DNA of 64,000 bases from Stramonita haemastoma. Taxonomy: Eukaryota; Mollusca; Gastropoda; Neogastropoda; Muricidae. The notes under the pieces were generated by a model. It worked only from the letters and a program-made list of their open reading frames with translations. It was not told the origin of the DNA and ran no database searches. The stretch lies in contig CM060317.1 in assembly GCA_030674155.1 (NCBI GenBank), positions 39,096,774-39,160,773 of the forward strand, in the 5' to 3' direction. The position numbers and the translations under genes are program-made. This document shows, piece after piece, positions 1-35,980 of this stretch. How positions within the stretch are numbered: the stretch's first letter is position 1; every line of letters starts with the position of its first letter.

Positions 1-683
1 GCCACCAGCCAGAGGGCCCCTGCACTTCTGCTGGGTCACTTTGGTGGTGTTTATGTGTTTCCTGTTCTGAGCAAACATACGCAGGACACCACCTACTAAG
101 CCCCCTACTTACGACAGTATTAGTTCAGTCGCAGAGCCAGACTGAGTCACCCACCTGAGGTGGCGACCAGCACAACGTTCCTCCAACAACGGTCTCCCCA
201 TGAACCTCCAACCCCAAAGGCTTTGACACAAACTCACCTCAGGCACAGAAGTGTATGGGGAAACTGAATCTGAGGTCACCATGAGACCAGAGCATCAGAG
301 GCAGTTTTTATTATTGCATGATAATCAATGGTGATGAGGATGATGTAATGATGCTGCTGTGGAAGTGACTACTTGAGACTTCTTGACAGGGTTGTACTCT
401 GCGTTTACTGTCATAATATATCCCAGCATCAACCGGGCCTGAGAGATACAGACACCTGCAGTGTTGGTCAGGTAATTCAAGCAACACTCTCAAATTCGCA
501 TCCTAAAGTGGATGAAGCTTGACTGTGTGGTCTCGGTCTGCCCACTGAGCTCACAGCACACTCACTCTGGGTAGGAGCTGGCCGGAGTCTGAAAAATCGC
601 TATATGACTCTTATGGGAATCGAACCCACAACCTTTCAGTCTGAAATCTAAGGCTCTAACCACTGCATTATGGCAGCTGGTGG
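1..683 (-). repeat. long tRNA-headed SINE-like repeat (family L), cut by window edge
   Basis: The right end reads on the minus strand as a tRNA-like head: A-box-like sequence near 640-675 and B-box GGTTCGATTCCC-like at 618-630. The body matches 25457-26315 (opposite orientation) and 3375-4050 (same orientation) over several hundred bases. No coding content is supported. Confidence 0.75.
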
Positions 684-950
684 TATGTAAACAAGGTTAG
701 TGTCTTTTGAGATTGTTATGAACTGTGTAGAGTAGGTTTCTGAACAGGTCAGGTATGTAAACAAGGTTAGTGTGTTTCGAGATCGTTAGGAACTGTGTAG
801 AGTAATGGTTTCTGAATAGGTCAGTTTTGTAAAGAAGGTTAGTGTGTTTCGAGATCGTTATGAACTGTGTAGAGTAATGGTTTTTGAATAGGTCAGTTTT
901 GTAAAGAAGGTTAGTGTGTTTGAAGATCATTATGAACTGTGTAGAGGTCT
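683..950. repeat. tandem repeat, about 72-bp unit, 3.7 copies
   Basis: Units begin (G)GTATGTAAACAAGG or GTTTTGTAAAGAAGG and end GAATAGGTCA. Copies 2-4 are closer to each other than to copy 1. The minus-strand reading frame across it is a repeat artefact. Confidence 0.9.
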
Positions 951-1125
951 TGTTCCTTTGGTTGAAAAATTACCAGTGGAAAACAAAATGTGGAAAATTG
1001 AAAAAAAGGTGCTGTGCAAAGGAGTCAGTATTGGATTGGTTTTTGTTGCTTCTGGCCAGCCAGTGGTACTCTTCAAAGATGGGGTGTATGGAAAACTTGC
1101 ATCATCATATCATGTATGCTGTTGA
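947..1125 (+). CDS. weak candidate 3'-terminal exon, unknown product
   Basis: An open frame reads GLVPLVEKLPVENKMWKIEK, then VLCKGVSIGLVFVASGQPVV and LFKDGVYGKLASSYHVCC before a stop. Composition is protein-like and more regular than the surrounding frames. The presumed acceptor (TAGAG at 942-946) lacks a pyrimidine tract and abuts a tandem repeat, so this may be chance. If real, it would be the last exon of a plus-strand gene converging on mtHSP70. I do not recognise the family; the C-terminal CC is noted without further claim. Confidence 0.2.
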
Positions 1126-2756
1126 AGTGACCAAGTGAGATTATGGATCTGAATACTCCTCTGAGGGATTGTTCCCACTATTCCCCATATTCTGGAAGTT
1201 CCGTGCTAGAATTTTTTTCCTTTTGTTCTTGGATTCTGCATTTTCTTTTTACCAAGTATTCCCATCAGTTCAGCTACCTACTTTCTAAGATTCTTACAAG
1301 TGTTTTTTTGTCTGCTACTCTCAGGATTTGAAAATTGGGCATTTTTATTTTGTTTGGTCAATCATGGAGTTGTCCTGGATATAATCATGAGTTGCCTTTT
1401 GGCAGTTTTCTTTTTTTTTTTGTGTTGCAAGGGTGGGATGTTGAATGGTTATATTAGTGTGTATATGCGTATATATTTGTGGGTGTGTAACTGTATGCTG
1501 ATTGTGGATAATGTGTGGTGGTGATGTTCATTTTTGGTTCATTTTATATCGGTTTGAAAAAGTGAGGTTTGGCATGCACCATTGTCATACCATATTATGG
1601 GCAAGTTTTTTGTTTTAAGTTAGCAGGTCTATTTGGGTTTGTCATAGCAAGCTGTTTGTACTCACTAGTGCACATGTAGTCCTGCGTGGATGGTCAGGGC
1701 TAAAAGGCAGAAAAATGAAATTGTGAAAAAAAAAAAAAAAAAATTAAACACCCATCAAATACTGTAGTGTTAGTAAGTCACATTCACCAGGCACAGACAA
1801 TGTTTACATGCTTCCTTCTCTATCACCATTTACTTCAACTTAATGGAGAAGTATGTGCAATCACTTTATCTGTCATCGGGTCTGTGTCAGTTCTTGAGAA
1901 AGGAGCAAAAGTAGGAATCTTTTCCTTTTTTGTGGTCATAGTAAAAAGTAAAAAACACCATTTAAAATGGATGGTTAATTTAATTGATGTATTCACCTAA
2001 CTGCCATATTGATATTCATTAAATCAACCTGGCATGGGATTTTATTCGCAAAAAGCAAGGTTTGACTGTTGGATTTATTAGTGTTGTGGTGGTGACGGAA
2101 AATTTAACTAAATTTTTATTGAAGCAAAGCGAAAATCCCATGCCTGAAATTGAAGTATTCATATGTGACCAGATTTCCTCAGTTGCATTTGTTATCATGT
2201 GTATGTGAATAGAGGAAGAAGGAAATGGTGCTGGTTCCTTGTATCAGTGGTCCTGTGAAAAGTAGAAAATGTGCATAGATTTGTTTTACAGTGACTATTC
2301 TGCTGAAGGTTAACAAATTTTGTGTGGTTCGCTTCCTTTATCATTCTGCATCATAGTTTGTACACTTGAGAAAATATTTATAATTTTTTTTAGATGTTTG
2401 CTGTATATATATCTCACATGCCATTGTTAACTGTCAGAAGTTTTACAGCTTATTACTAAGAAATTAAAATCATTTATTGTTGTAATGTTGGGTGTAATTA
2501 CAGACTTGGACTTTGTTTGTCTCCTTTAAGTTTTCTGATGAGAGCAAGTATGATCTTATTCCAACATTTGAAAAAAATCAGAGCATTGGAACCCTTTCCT
2601 AATTTTACAATTTATCACAACACACACACACCTAGTACTACACCATTACTGTTGACAAGCAAATTGTTGTTTTTTATATTCATGCTTAGCTTATGGAGGA
2701 TCCAGAAAAAAGCAGAATATATATATATATAATTTTTTTTTTTTTTTTTACTGCCT
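1126..2756. other. AT-rich stretch without supported gene
   Basis: Contains short homopolymers (A-run at about 1725-1742, T-run near 2732-2749) and a short TA microsatellite at about 2719-2731. No splice-consistent coding frame was found on either strand. Confidence 0.5.
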
Positions 2757-3245
2757 TAAACCCTCTTAGTCCCGAACTGAGATTTGCCAGGATTGAATAA
2801 TTGCCCCCTCTGAATCCTGAACCGGGGATTTACACACAGTAGCTTTTCATCACGCTGTGACCATCACTAATTGCTACCACATGCCAAAGCTCTATCAGGC
2901 TAGAGGTAGAAACCTTGCTGACAGTCTGGAAGTAATTATAGCTGCTGGTATGTACTTTAAAGTTAAAGTCTGTCCTGAGCCTAAGGCTCATCAGGCCGGT
3001 GCTTATCCCGGTTTCTGTGGCGTTAAGCGACTGAGAGTCATAGACTCCCCCCTGGATAAGACGCCAGTCTATCGCAGGGTTAACCCCCAACACAAAGTTG
3101 GTACCCCTTTTACATCTGGGTGGGGTGAGAAAATAGCCGTAAAGTGCCTTTTCCAAGGGCACAACGCCATAGCCGAAAGCTGGGTTCGAACCCGCAACCT
3201 TTAGATTACGAGTCCAACACCCTAACCATTAGACTACAGCGGCCG
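2757..3245 (-). repeat. tRNA-headed SINE (family 2)
   Basis: Minus-strand head at about 3185-3243: TAGTCTAATGGTTAGGGTGT (A box) and GGGTTCGAACCC (B box), with anticodon-loop-like CTCGTAA. The body contains a segment with CACAGAAACCGGGATAAGC. A second copy lies at 27028-27345 on the plus strand. Confidence 0.85.
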
Positions 3246-3275
3246 CTGGTATGTACTTAGGAGGGAAAGGCCAGT

Positions 3276-3363
3276 GAGCATGTGTGCCTGACCTGATTTT
3301 GTGATGGAATGCGAAATCTAGGGGCAGTTTGTGTTCAGAGAATCTGAATGCAAGAGGGTTAAC
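3276..3363 (+). repeat. 88-bp dispersed segment, copy 1
   Basis: Nearly identical to 24504-24590 (starts GAGCATGTGTGCCTGACCTG, ends GAGGGTTAAC). The flanks are unrelated. Probably the tail of an uncharacterised mobile repeat. Confidence 0.7.
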
Positions 3364-3374
3364 CTCTAAGGTTC

Positions 3375-4050
3375 CTGTCCTGTTCTCATGCTGCTCAACC
3401 CTCATTTCAACCTCTCCACCCCAGCCATACCCAGATTTGTTATGTCGCATCCTCAGGGTCGGAAGTCCACAGGGAGCCCATCAATGTCAGGCTGCTGTGG
3501 GGCTACCTGCCAGAGGGGCCCTGCACTGCTGCAGAGTCACTTTGTTCAGTGTTGCCTGTTCAGAGCGAACATACTCAGGACACCACCTACCAAGGCCCCT
3601 ATTAATGGCACTATTAGCTCAGTTGCGGAGCCAGAGTGAGCCACCCATCCGATGTACCGACCATCACAACGCCCCTCAATGATTGTCCCCTGCGAACCTC
3701 TGCCCCAAAGGCTTTGACACAAACTCACCACAGGCACAGAAGTGTACAAGGAAACCAAATCTTAAGTCACCACGAGACCAGAACAACTGAGGCCACAAGA
3801 TCAGAAGCAATTTTTTAAGACTTATTTTTTATTACACTATCATCAATGAGCATGAGGATGACATGACACTGCTATGAAAGTGCATATACTCTGAGACTGC
3901 ATGACAGGGTTATACTCCTGTGTTTCCTATATATCCTGGTATCAGCTAGCCCTGAGAGATACAGACACCTGCAGTGTTAGGTAATTTGAGCAATACTAAC
4001 TTGCATTGATAAAGTGAAGCTCCACTGTGGTTCCAGTCTTTCCAATGTCT
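3375..4050 (-). repeat. family L repeat, headless copy
   Basis: Same order of sequence as 1-680 (AGGCTTTGACACAAACTCAC, ATACAGACACCTGCAGTGTT), diverged by small indels. It lacks the tRNA-like head seen at 618-683. Confidence 0.8.
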
Positions 4051-4326
4051 GAAACTTTCCACAGCTATTAAGCCGTGTCAGTTCTTATGCTTCACATCAC
4101 ATATGTTTTCTTTCTCTTCTTTGTGTTCTCTGAATTGTAAGTATAGTGTCGGTCTGCTCCTGTATTTAAAACTCTGCAGAGGTCTGCCCACTGGTCTCAG
4201 CGGACACATTCCTTCCAATTTTAGAGCAACACATTTTCTGCACAGGATGTATATTGAGTATGCTCCTGTTTCTGCAGCCCATCAAATACTGACATCAAGT
4301 TCAGGATTTTTAACATGAATATTTGA

Positions 4327-4600
4327 TGTGGACGGGTAGCTCAGTGGTCAGAGTGCTTGCTTTTCCCCAGCCGAGTTAAGCAGCATCAAGTGTGGTTACC
4401 ACTTGGATGGGTGACCATTTGCACACCTTAGCTTTTGTAAGTTCCCCCAGCTAATAATGGGTACCTGCCCTCTTTAGGGTCAGGGAAGGTAAAGCAGCGA
4501 GGGAGAGGAGATGGGCGCCGCCCTCAACATGCTGGCCCCTAGAGAAGCTAGTCTCTGATCCCTGGCTCCCCAACCACACAGGTTATGGGACACCTTTACC
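4327..4600 (+). repeat. SINE with joined tRNA-like and 5S rRNA-like promoter
   Basis: Starts with a tRNA A-box-like GGGTAGCTCAGTGGTCAGAG, followed at once by a 5S rRNA-like segment: GAGTTAAGCAGC, GTGGTTACCACTTGGATGGG, TGACC (about 4373-4421). 5S genes share AAGCnnAGCAG and the TACTTGGATGGGAGACC internal control region. This looks like a composite, SINE3-type pol III unit. One copy only in this window. Confidence 0.75.
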
Positions 4601-4930
4601 TTTATTTGATCTTCTGCCTCTGTGTGTAGGTTTTATTCTTTTATATCGAGGATAATGGAATAAGCACTCGTGTGCTTATTTTCTTACATCCAATCCCTGT
4701 GTGTATGCAGTTGTGTAAATCTTATCTGTTCCCACTGGCAAGCAATGGCCTGCTCTTATGAAAAGTGGAAAAGGATTTAATATGTTCGCAAAATTTTCAG
4801 CGTGCGTTCACACACGGAGCCTTGGTTTTTAGTCTCATCCGAAGGACTTTTGGAGGAAGTGGAGTCTGCACTGATGTTAACTCCAGGGGAAAATCCCCTC
4901 GACCAGGAATCAAACCCGGGTCGTCACATT
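4600..4930 (-). repeat. SINE family 1, near full-length
   Basis: Minus-strand tRNA-like B box GACCCGGGTTTGATTCC (about 4905-4921), body CATCAGTGCAGACTCCACTT, and tail CTTATTCCATTATCCTCGAT followed by ATAAAA. This is the most abundant repeat family here. Confidence 0.85.
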
Positions 4931-4999
4931 GAGAGAGAGTGAGTGGTGTGTGTGTGTGTGTGTGTAGGGGGAATTGAGGCACTGTCAGGTCTGCACTTT

Positions 5000-6631
5000 A
5001 TGTTGACCTGAGAGAGAGTAACAATCCCCATCCTTAATTTCCCAGACACTGCTTCCAAGATTTAAACCCATGACTTCATGGACCCATGGGACTGGAGGAG
5101 TCAAGCAGTCTTCACCAACACCACAAATAAATGGGAACATAACACCGTTTTTATTAGCTTTTTTAAAATTTATTAATTCCATTCTCGGGAAACTATACAA
5201 CTGAAAGCCATTATCAACAACCCTCCATAAAAGAAAATTTCCTGCAGTTTGGTCTCATCCTTCCCAGCAGCTACAAACTCCATTTGTTCCTCCCCCCCCC
5301 CCTTTCTCACCAAAAGACAGGGGATGATAGCTGGTAACTGGTAGGAATGACCTCTGCAGGATATTTTTTCTTTTATAAAAATTGGCAGCATCAGGAAACA
5401 TTTTCGACAACCTTCTAACAACTTTTCACATGTATCAGTGATCTAAAAAGTGTTTCAGAAACTGATGAAGACAGCAGGTATTTCCTGGCTACCGTGACTC
5501 AAATTAAATGATATGGATCCCAGTTGATCGGAAAGATCCTGGTTTTCTCTCCTCGATTTACAGAATGGAGAATAATGAATAAATACACCAAAAAAAACAT
5601 AAAAAAATCAAACAAACCCTACTACATGAATATGACCATGAGAATAAAACTTGACAAAAAAAAAAAATCAAAAGATACAGATGATGGGATTGCGTTACAG
5701 CTGATCAATTGTTTCTGAAACACCTTTCAGATTTTATCACTTCAATGACAAAACGCAATTCATAAACAATCAATCTACCACCCTATTTGTGAGTTAATCT
5801 ATGAATGAAAACACGATGACCATTTACTGTTGTCAAGCAAAAACCAATACATTCAATAATCTGGATTACACAAGATGAACAACATGGGTACAAGTACAGA
5901 ATAACAATGTAAGCCACAGTACACATCTGAATATAACCTAAAAAATAACAACAAAAAAACCCACATCTGAATATAACCTAACAAAGGTGCTGCAATGGAA
6001 GAAGTGCAGCAAGAAACGCACATGCACATGATGAAGTGTCACTGAACTGGAAATTTCATGGTTTCTGAAGAGAGAGGACCAATGAGGAACTGACCAAAGA
6101 GACTTTGTCTGAAGCTAAAAATCACAAAACTATTTATTCAACTAACACGTGTCCTTTTAAACAGTAAGACAAACACTGCAAAAAACATAATGCAATCACA
6201 AAAATGAGCAATACTATCTACTTCTCAAACCACACGCCACATTCAAACTTTTGTTCCCTGAAAACTTGCCAGCCATAACTGACCCAACTACTATGACACT
6301 GCCCATTCCTTTTTATCTTTGACGTTCATGCAACATCCCATTCAATCCAAACTTTGCAACAAACGTCCATGTGTCACTAGGAAATTTCAATTATCAGGGT
6401 TTTGTGTTGTTTTTTTTCTCTACATGCCAAGGCATGAAACAGATTGTGTGAGAAATAAAATATTCAAGTGAAGCAGCTACCTGTCAAAACGATGTTATGT
6501 AATGCAAAAACTGAGTAGAGCTTACAAATCTCCTCTCCCACATGAAGAGATAACCGTTTCAAAACACCAAATCATCACCAGTGTCAAAATAGAAGAATGA
6601 TGTAGCAAGCATGACTTTTGTTGTGTGCTTC
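5000..6631 (-). other. probable mtHSP70 3' untranslated / downstream region
   Basis: AT-rich sequence without a supported coding exon directly behind the stop codon. A minus-strand AATAAA lies at 6133-6138, about 500 nt past the stop, and would be a plausible polyadenylation signal. Others exist further down. A 13-bp inverted repeat (GTGTTTCAGAAAC at about 5449-5461 and its complement at about 5709-5721) could form a long-loop hairpin. The true 3' end cannot be set from sequence alone. Confidence 0.4.
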
Positions 6632-30737
<24,106 letters not shown>

Positions 30738-31660
30738 TCTGTGTGCTCTGTTGTAGTTTCAAACTGAAATGAAGAATAAATACTAATGCAGCTCGTTCAA
30801 TTAACTTGTATTTGAAAAGAATTTGTCTGCTGTTCTCCGGCGAAAGACAACCTACGTCCTACAGCACGTGTGATATAAGGTCTGTGAAATTGGCAACTGC
30901 GCTTGCGTCAGTCAATCACTTCCTATGTCCAATGTCAAATAATTACTTCTCCCTTCGTGTCTCCCTAGACGATCGCAGAAGCTTGTATAACGGATAAACC
31001 CAGTCACACTTACATCTAAGTCTCCTAACCAACATAAGTGTTTTAAATAGGGGAAAAAAGTTAAAAGAATGTTCATCACAGCAAAAATGTCTTTCCCTCT
31101 CAATACTTAACTCAATGCAAGTTGAGTATCAAGAGAGGTTAGCCTTTTAAAACGTTTTCTGTCTTATAAAACTACAATTAATGGCAGTTACAAAACCTCG
31201 CATTTTTCATCATTTTGATTACCGTGATACTATAAACACTTTGACGAAACACTGATGTATCAGATCAGCCTCCATAATTCTAATACAATGAAACTGTTCT
31301 CTAATCAGAAACTTTGTGTTGTGCAAATTCACTTTATATATATATGTCCCAAAACACGTATTTCATCATGGTCAAGAGTCTTCCATATTTTCAGTAATTT
31401 AGAAAAAAAATCGACACAAATTGAACTCTGCTTATTTTGGGAAAAGGTCTTCCTTTAAAAAATTTTTTTTTATCAGATCTATCATAACATCAAAAAGGCT
31501 GATTTTTTTTCTTAGAGGGACAGTTCTTCAGGAACCTTAGAGAATTACCAAGGAACGTTTCGCACCCTTTCCATTTTTGTAAAAGATGCGCCAACTTCTA
31601 ACAGAACTGATTTTAGTGTTTGGACATTTGCATTGATCTATTAGTACATAAGGATTTCAA
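30738..31660 (-). promoter_or_regulatory. mtHSP70 5' flank / putative promoter region
   Basis: No supported exon apart from a possible 5' UTR exon joined at about 30763. A palindromic E-box CACGTG sits at 30865-30870 and a CGTCA-rich stretch follows it (to about 30930). The heat-shock-element-like motif at 31527-31544 is listed separately. No TATA box is convincing, as usual for housekeeping promoters. Confidence 0.4.
31527..31544. promoter_or_regulatory. heat-shock-element-like motif, four alternating units
   Basis: Units at exact 5-bp spacing: TTC, GAA, TTA, GAA (11 of 12 consensus bases), the HSF1 binding pattern. It lies about 790 bp upstream of the mtHSP70 start codon. Far for a core promoter element, but in the only intergenic segment of the gene's 5' side. 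Functional role is inference. Confidence 0.4.
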
Positions 31661-31667
31661 TTTTCCA

Positions 31668-32810
31668 ATTTGACGACCCGAGTTCGATTCCCGTTGGAGG
31701 GGATACTTCCCCTGGTGTTAACATCAGTGCTGAGTCCACTCTCCCTTAAAGTCTTTCGGATGAGACTGTAAACCGAGGCCCCGTGTGCTAACGCACGCAG
31801 AACATCCTATACACACGTTAAATTCTGTTCTGCTTTTCGTAAAGTAGGCCATTGTGTGCCGGTGGGAACAGATGACAATTATTTACACGACTGCATACAC
31901 ACCCCTTTGCAACCTCAGATTTGCAGATGACATTGACCTCATGGGCAGCAGCAAACAAGAACTGCAAATCCTCACAGACAATTTAACAGATCGAGCGAGC
32001 GCATACGGCATGGAGGTCAGTACAGAGAAATCAAAGATCATGGTCAACAGCGCGAGTAATGACATCACGGAAATAAAGATGAATGGAGAAACACTAGAAG
32101 AGGTGAACCAATTCAAATACTTAGGCTCCATCCTAACAAAAGATGGCACATCAAACAATGAAGTGAAAGCTCGCATTGCAACAGCAACATCTGCTCTAGT
32201 CAGACTCGAGAAGATCATCAGAAGCAACAACATCAGCTTCTGCACCAAATACCACCTTTACAAATCCCTCGTGATAGCCCTATCTATCCTCCTATATGGC
32301 TGTGAATCATGGACTCTGACAGCAGAGTTAGAGAGGAGAATCCAAGCATTCGAGAACAAGTGCCACAGAAGACTCCTCAAAATATCATACAAAGAACACA
32401 AGACCAATAACTATGTGAAAGAAGAAATCAAAAAGCGTGTGGGCCCCCAAGAGCCTTTGCTCTCCACCATAAAGAGGAGAAAGCTGATGTGGTTTGGTCA
32501 CACCACAAGACACAACACCCTAGCAAAAACCATCTCGCAAGGAACAGTCGAGGGCAAGAGAAGAAGAGGCCGCCAAAAGAAATCATGGGTTGACAACATC
32601 AAAGACTGGACCGCCCAACCCCTGCAACACCTCCTACTAGCCACACAGGATCGTGAAGCATGGAAAAAGATCTCTGTTGCGTCTTCTCTCATGTCCCCCC
32701 TACGTCCTTTGGGACATGGGACTGAGTGAGTGAGTGAGATACACACGGGGACTGGATGAAAAAAAAGAGTGCTCACTCCATTATACTCGATAAAAAAATA
32801 AAATAAAATA
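31668..32810 (+). repeat. SINE family 1 split by an RTE insertion
   Basis: The SINE runs from a tRNA-like B box (GACCCGAGTTCGATTCCCG at about 31673-31691) to GCATACACAC at 31902, then resumes at 32739 with ATACACACGGGGACTGGATG and its tail. The 8-bp ATACACAC duplication marks the RTE insertion site. Confidence 0.88.
31903..32738 (+). mobile_element. RTE-type retrotransposon fragment inserted in a SINE
   Basis: Open frame over the reverse-transcriptase core and C-terminus: LCNLRFADDIDLMGSSKQEL (the FADD catalytic motif), later LYGCESWTL and GRQKKSWVDNI, ending in a GTGAGTGAG tail. 5'-truncated. The short target duplication at 31895-31902 and 32739-32746 shows a genuine insertion. A two-codon insert (VIALSIL for VISIL) separates it from the other copies. 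Confidence 0.92.
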
Positions 32811-32819
32811 AATGAATAA

Positions 32820-33160
32820 ATCACCTCTCTCCCTCCCCTCCCCCCCCCCCCCCCTCCGGTTGTTGAGATTATACTAGAGTCCCAGTGGAAATACTCCGAT
32901 TTAGAGACCTGACCTGACAGCAAGCCAGGTCAGAGAGCCAGACAGAAAGCCAGGTCAGGTCTCCCACTTCGGCGAGGTCTCCCACTTCAGGGCCCTGGGT
33001 CACCCCAAAAATAGAACAATTCTGTTGAGGCAACACGGAAGAACAGCCCGCCCAAGCACCGCAGTGCTGCATGAGGGGAAACACAATATGATATTCTATC
33101 TCCCCAGAGCGTTGGGATTAGGCCTGTATTTATACTGACAGGTTCCCCCCATCCCCCACC

Positions 33161-33229
<69 letters not shown>

Positions 33230-33343
33230 ACACAGATGACACAAGGGAACAGATGACATTTACAAATCTGCATATACACGGGGACTGCATGAAAAAAAGC
33301 ACAAGAGTACTTATTCCATTATCCTCGATATAAAAAGAAAAAT

Positions 33344-33345
<2 letters not shown>
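32820..33345. repeat. satellite block: unique segment, (CA)n, SINE tail fragment
   Basis: Contains CCGGTTGTTGAGATTATACT, inverted pieces CCAGGTCAG/CTGACCTGG, a (CA)n run at about 33164-33229 and a family 1 SINE tail. The same block recurs at about 35150-35660 and 38520-39030. Confidence 0.9.

Positions 33346-33421
<76 letters not shown>
33344..33421. repeat. (GA)n microsatellite
   Basis: Start of the block that repeats at 33654-33712, 35663-35765 and 39031-39133. Confidence 0.97.
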
Positions 33422-33424
<3 letters not shown>

Positions 33425-33650
33425 AATTATTAAGGCTTTACAGGCAAGGGAAACAACTCCAATATTTAGGCTAATGTGTAAAAGACGCACATGCAAAGAG
33501 ACAGCCTAGAAAGATAGAATAGCTCGCCTACATAGTCCCACTCAAAGTATTAACGCCCAATATATTTAGCCCATCCTGATATAACATTTTCAATCTGAGA
33601 ATTCTGATAGAGAAGCATCTCCAACACCAAAAAGACTTGTACCACAATTT

Positions 33651-33712
<62 letters not shown>
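33421..33712. repeat. local duplication of the RTE 5' leader plus (GA)n
   Basis: About 233 bp from GTTCAATTATTAAGGCTTTA to CCACAATTTCA, then (GA)n. It repeats the sequence at 33714-33945 directly after it, stopping just where the reverse-transcriptase frame becomes coding. Confidence 0.85.
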
Positions 33713-33716
<4 letters not shown>

Positions 33717-33884
33717 AATTATTAAGGCTTTACAGGCAAGGGAAACAACTCCAATATTTAGGCTAATGTGTAAAAGACGCACATGCAAAGAGACAGCCTA
33801 GAAAGATAGAATAGCTCGCCTACATAGTCCCACTCAAAGTATTAACGCCCAATATATTTAGCCCATCCTGATATAACATTTTCA

Positions 33885-35050
33885 ATCTGAGAATTCTGAT
33901 AGAGAAGCATCTCCAACACCAAAAAGACTTGTACCACAATTTCATAGACTTCAAAAAGGCCTTTGACAGGGTATGGCATGACGGCCTCTGGCAAGTACTC
34001 AGGCACTTCAACATTGACAGCTGCCTAATTGAAGTCATCAAGGCTCTGTACGAGAACGCAAAAAGTGCAGTTTTCATGAACAACCACGTGGGCGAGTTCT
34101 TCAAGACCACGGTTGGGGTTCGCCAGGGCTGCCTTCTCTCACCTGTACTCTTCAACCTCTTCCTCGAAAACATCATGACAGAGACACTGCAAAACCACCA
34201 CACTTCCATCTCCATTGGTGGAAGACCCCTTTGCAACCTCAGATTTGCAGATGACATTGACCTCATGGGCAGCAGCAAACAAGAACTACAAATCCTCACA
34301 GACAATTTAACAGATCGAGCGAGCGCATACGGCATGGAGGTCAGTACAGAGAAATCAAAGATCATGGTCAACAGCGCGAGTAATGACATCACGGAAATAA
34401 AGATGAACGGAGAAACACTAGAAGAGGTGAACCAATTCAAATACTTAGGCTCCATCCTAACAAAAGATGGCACATCAAACAATGAAGTGAAAGCTCGCAT
34501 TGCAACAGCAACATCTGCTCTAGTCAGACTCGAGAAGATCATCAGAAGCAACAACATCAGCTTCTGCACCAAATACCACCTTTACAAATCCCTCGTGATA
34601 TCTATCCTCCTATATGGCTGTGAATCATGGACTCTGACAGCAGAGTTAGAGAGGAGAATCCAAGCATTCGAGAACAAGTGCCACAGAAGACTCCTCAAAA
34701 TATCATACAAAGAACACAAGACCAATAACTATGTGAAAGAAGAAATCAAAAAGCGTGTGGGCCCCCAAGAGCCTTTGCTCTCCACCATAAAGAGGAGAAA
34801 GCTGATGTGGTTTGGTCACACCACAAGACACAACACCCTAGCAAAAACCATCTCGCAAGGAACAGTCGAGGGCAAGAGAAGAGAGGCCGCCAAAAGAAAT
34901 CATGGGTTGACAACATCAAAGACTGGACCGCCCAACCCCTGCAACACCTCCTACTAGCCACACAGGATCGTGAAGCATGGAAAAAGATCTCTGTTGCGTC
35001 TTCTCTCATGTCCCCCCTACGTCCTTTGGGACATGGGACTGAGTGAGTGA
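33885..35050 (+). mobile_element. RTE-type reverse transcriptase copy 1, frameshifted
   Basis: Reverse transcriptase from the fingers/palm region (IEKHLQHQKDLYHNFIDFKK; VGVRQGCLLSPVLFN; FADD motif) to the GRQKKSW C-terminus. The frame from 33929 ends early at 34957 because one base is missing near 34880, inside the Arg-rich AAGAGAAG stretch; the remainder resumes in another frame. No endonuclease domain is present. Tail (GTGA)n at about 35041-35055. Confidence 0.92.
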
Positions 35051-35472
35051 GTGAGATACACACGGGGACTGGATGAAAAAAAAGAGTGCTCATCCCATTA
35101 TACTCGATAAAAAAATAAAATAAAATAAATGAATAAAACACTCTCTCCCTCCCTCCCCCCCCCCCCTCCGGTTGTTGAGATTATACTAGAGTCCCAGTGG
35201 AAATACTCCGATTTAGAGACCTGACCTGACAGCAAACCAGGTCAGAGAGCCAGACAGAAAGCCAGGTCAGGTCTCCCACTTCGGCGAGGTCTCCCACTTC
35301 AGGGCCCTGGGTCACCCCAAAAATAGAACAATTCTGTTGAGGCAACACGGAAGAACAGCCCGCCCAAGCACCGCAGTGCTGCATGAGGGGAAACACAATA
35401 TGATATTCTATCTCCCCAGAGCGTCGGGATTAGGCCTGTATTTATACTGACAGGTTCCCCCCATCCCCCACC

Positions 35473-35551
<79 letters not shown>

Positions 35552-35658
35552 TGACACAAGGGAACAGATGACATTTACAAATCTGCATATACACGGGGAC
35601 TGCATGAAAAAAAGCACAAGAGTACTTATTCCATTATCCTCGATATAAAAAGAAAAAT

Positions 35659-35765
<107 letters not shown>

Positions 35766-35980
35766 TTCAATTATTAAGGCTTTACAGGCAAGGGAAACAA
35801 CTCCAATATTTAGGCTAATGTGTAAAAGACGCACATGCAAAGAGACAGCCTAGAAAGATAGAATAGCTCGCCTACATAGTCCCACTCAAAGTATTAACGC
35901 CCAATATATTTAGCCCATCCTGATATAACATTTTCAATCTGAGAATTCTGATAGAGAAGCATCTCCAACACCAAAAAGAC

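Noticed and set aside
2857..3204. 115-residue frame with protein-like look
   Set aside because: Lies entirely within a SINE body and head, and recurs in diverged form at 27028-27345 without an open frame.
3180..3245. Genuine tRNA gene
   Set aside because: A and B boxes belong to a SINE head: no proper acceptor stem closes and a conserved repeat body follows. Same for 27028, 25457, 56640 and 618-683.
33820..34572. Long minus-strand frames over the RTE copies (up to 250 residues)
   Set aside because: Antisense shadows of the plus-strand reverse transcriptase; no recognisable domains.
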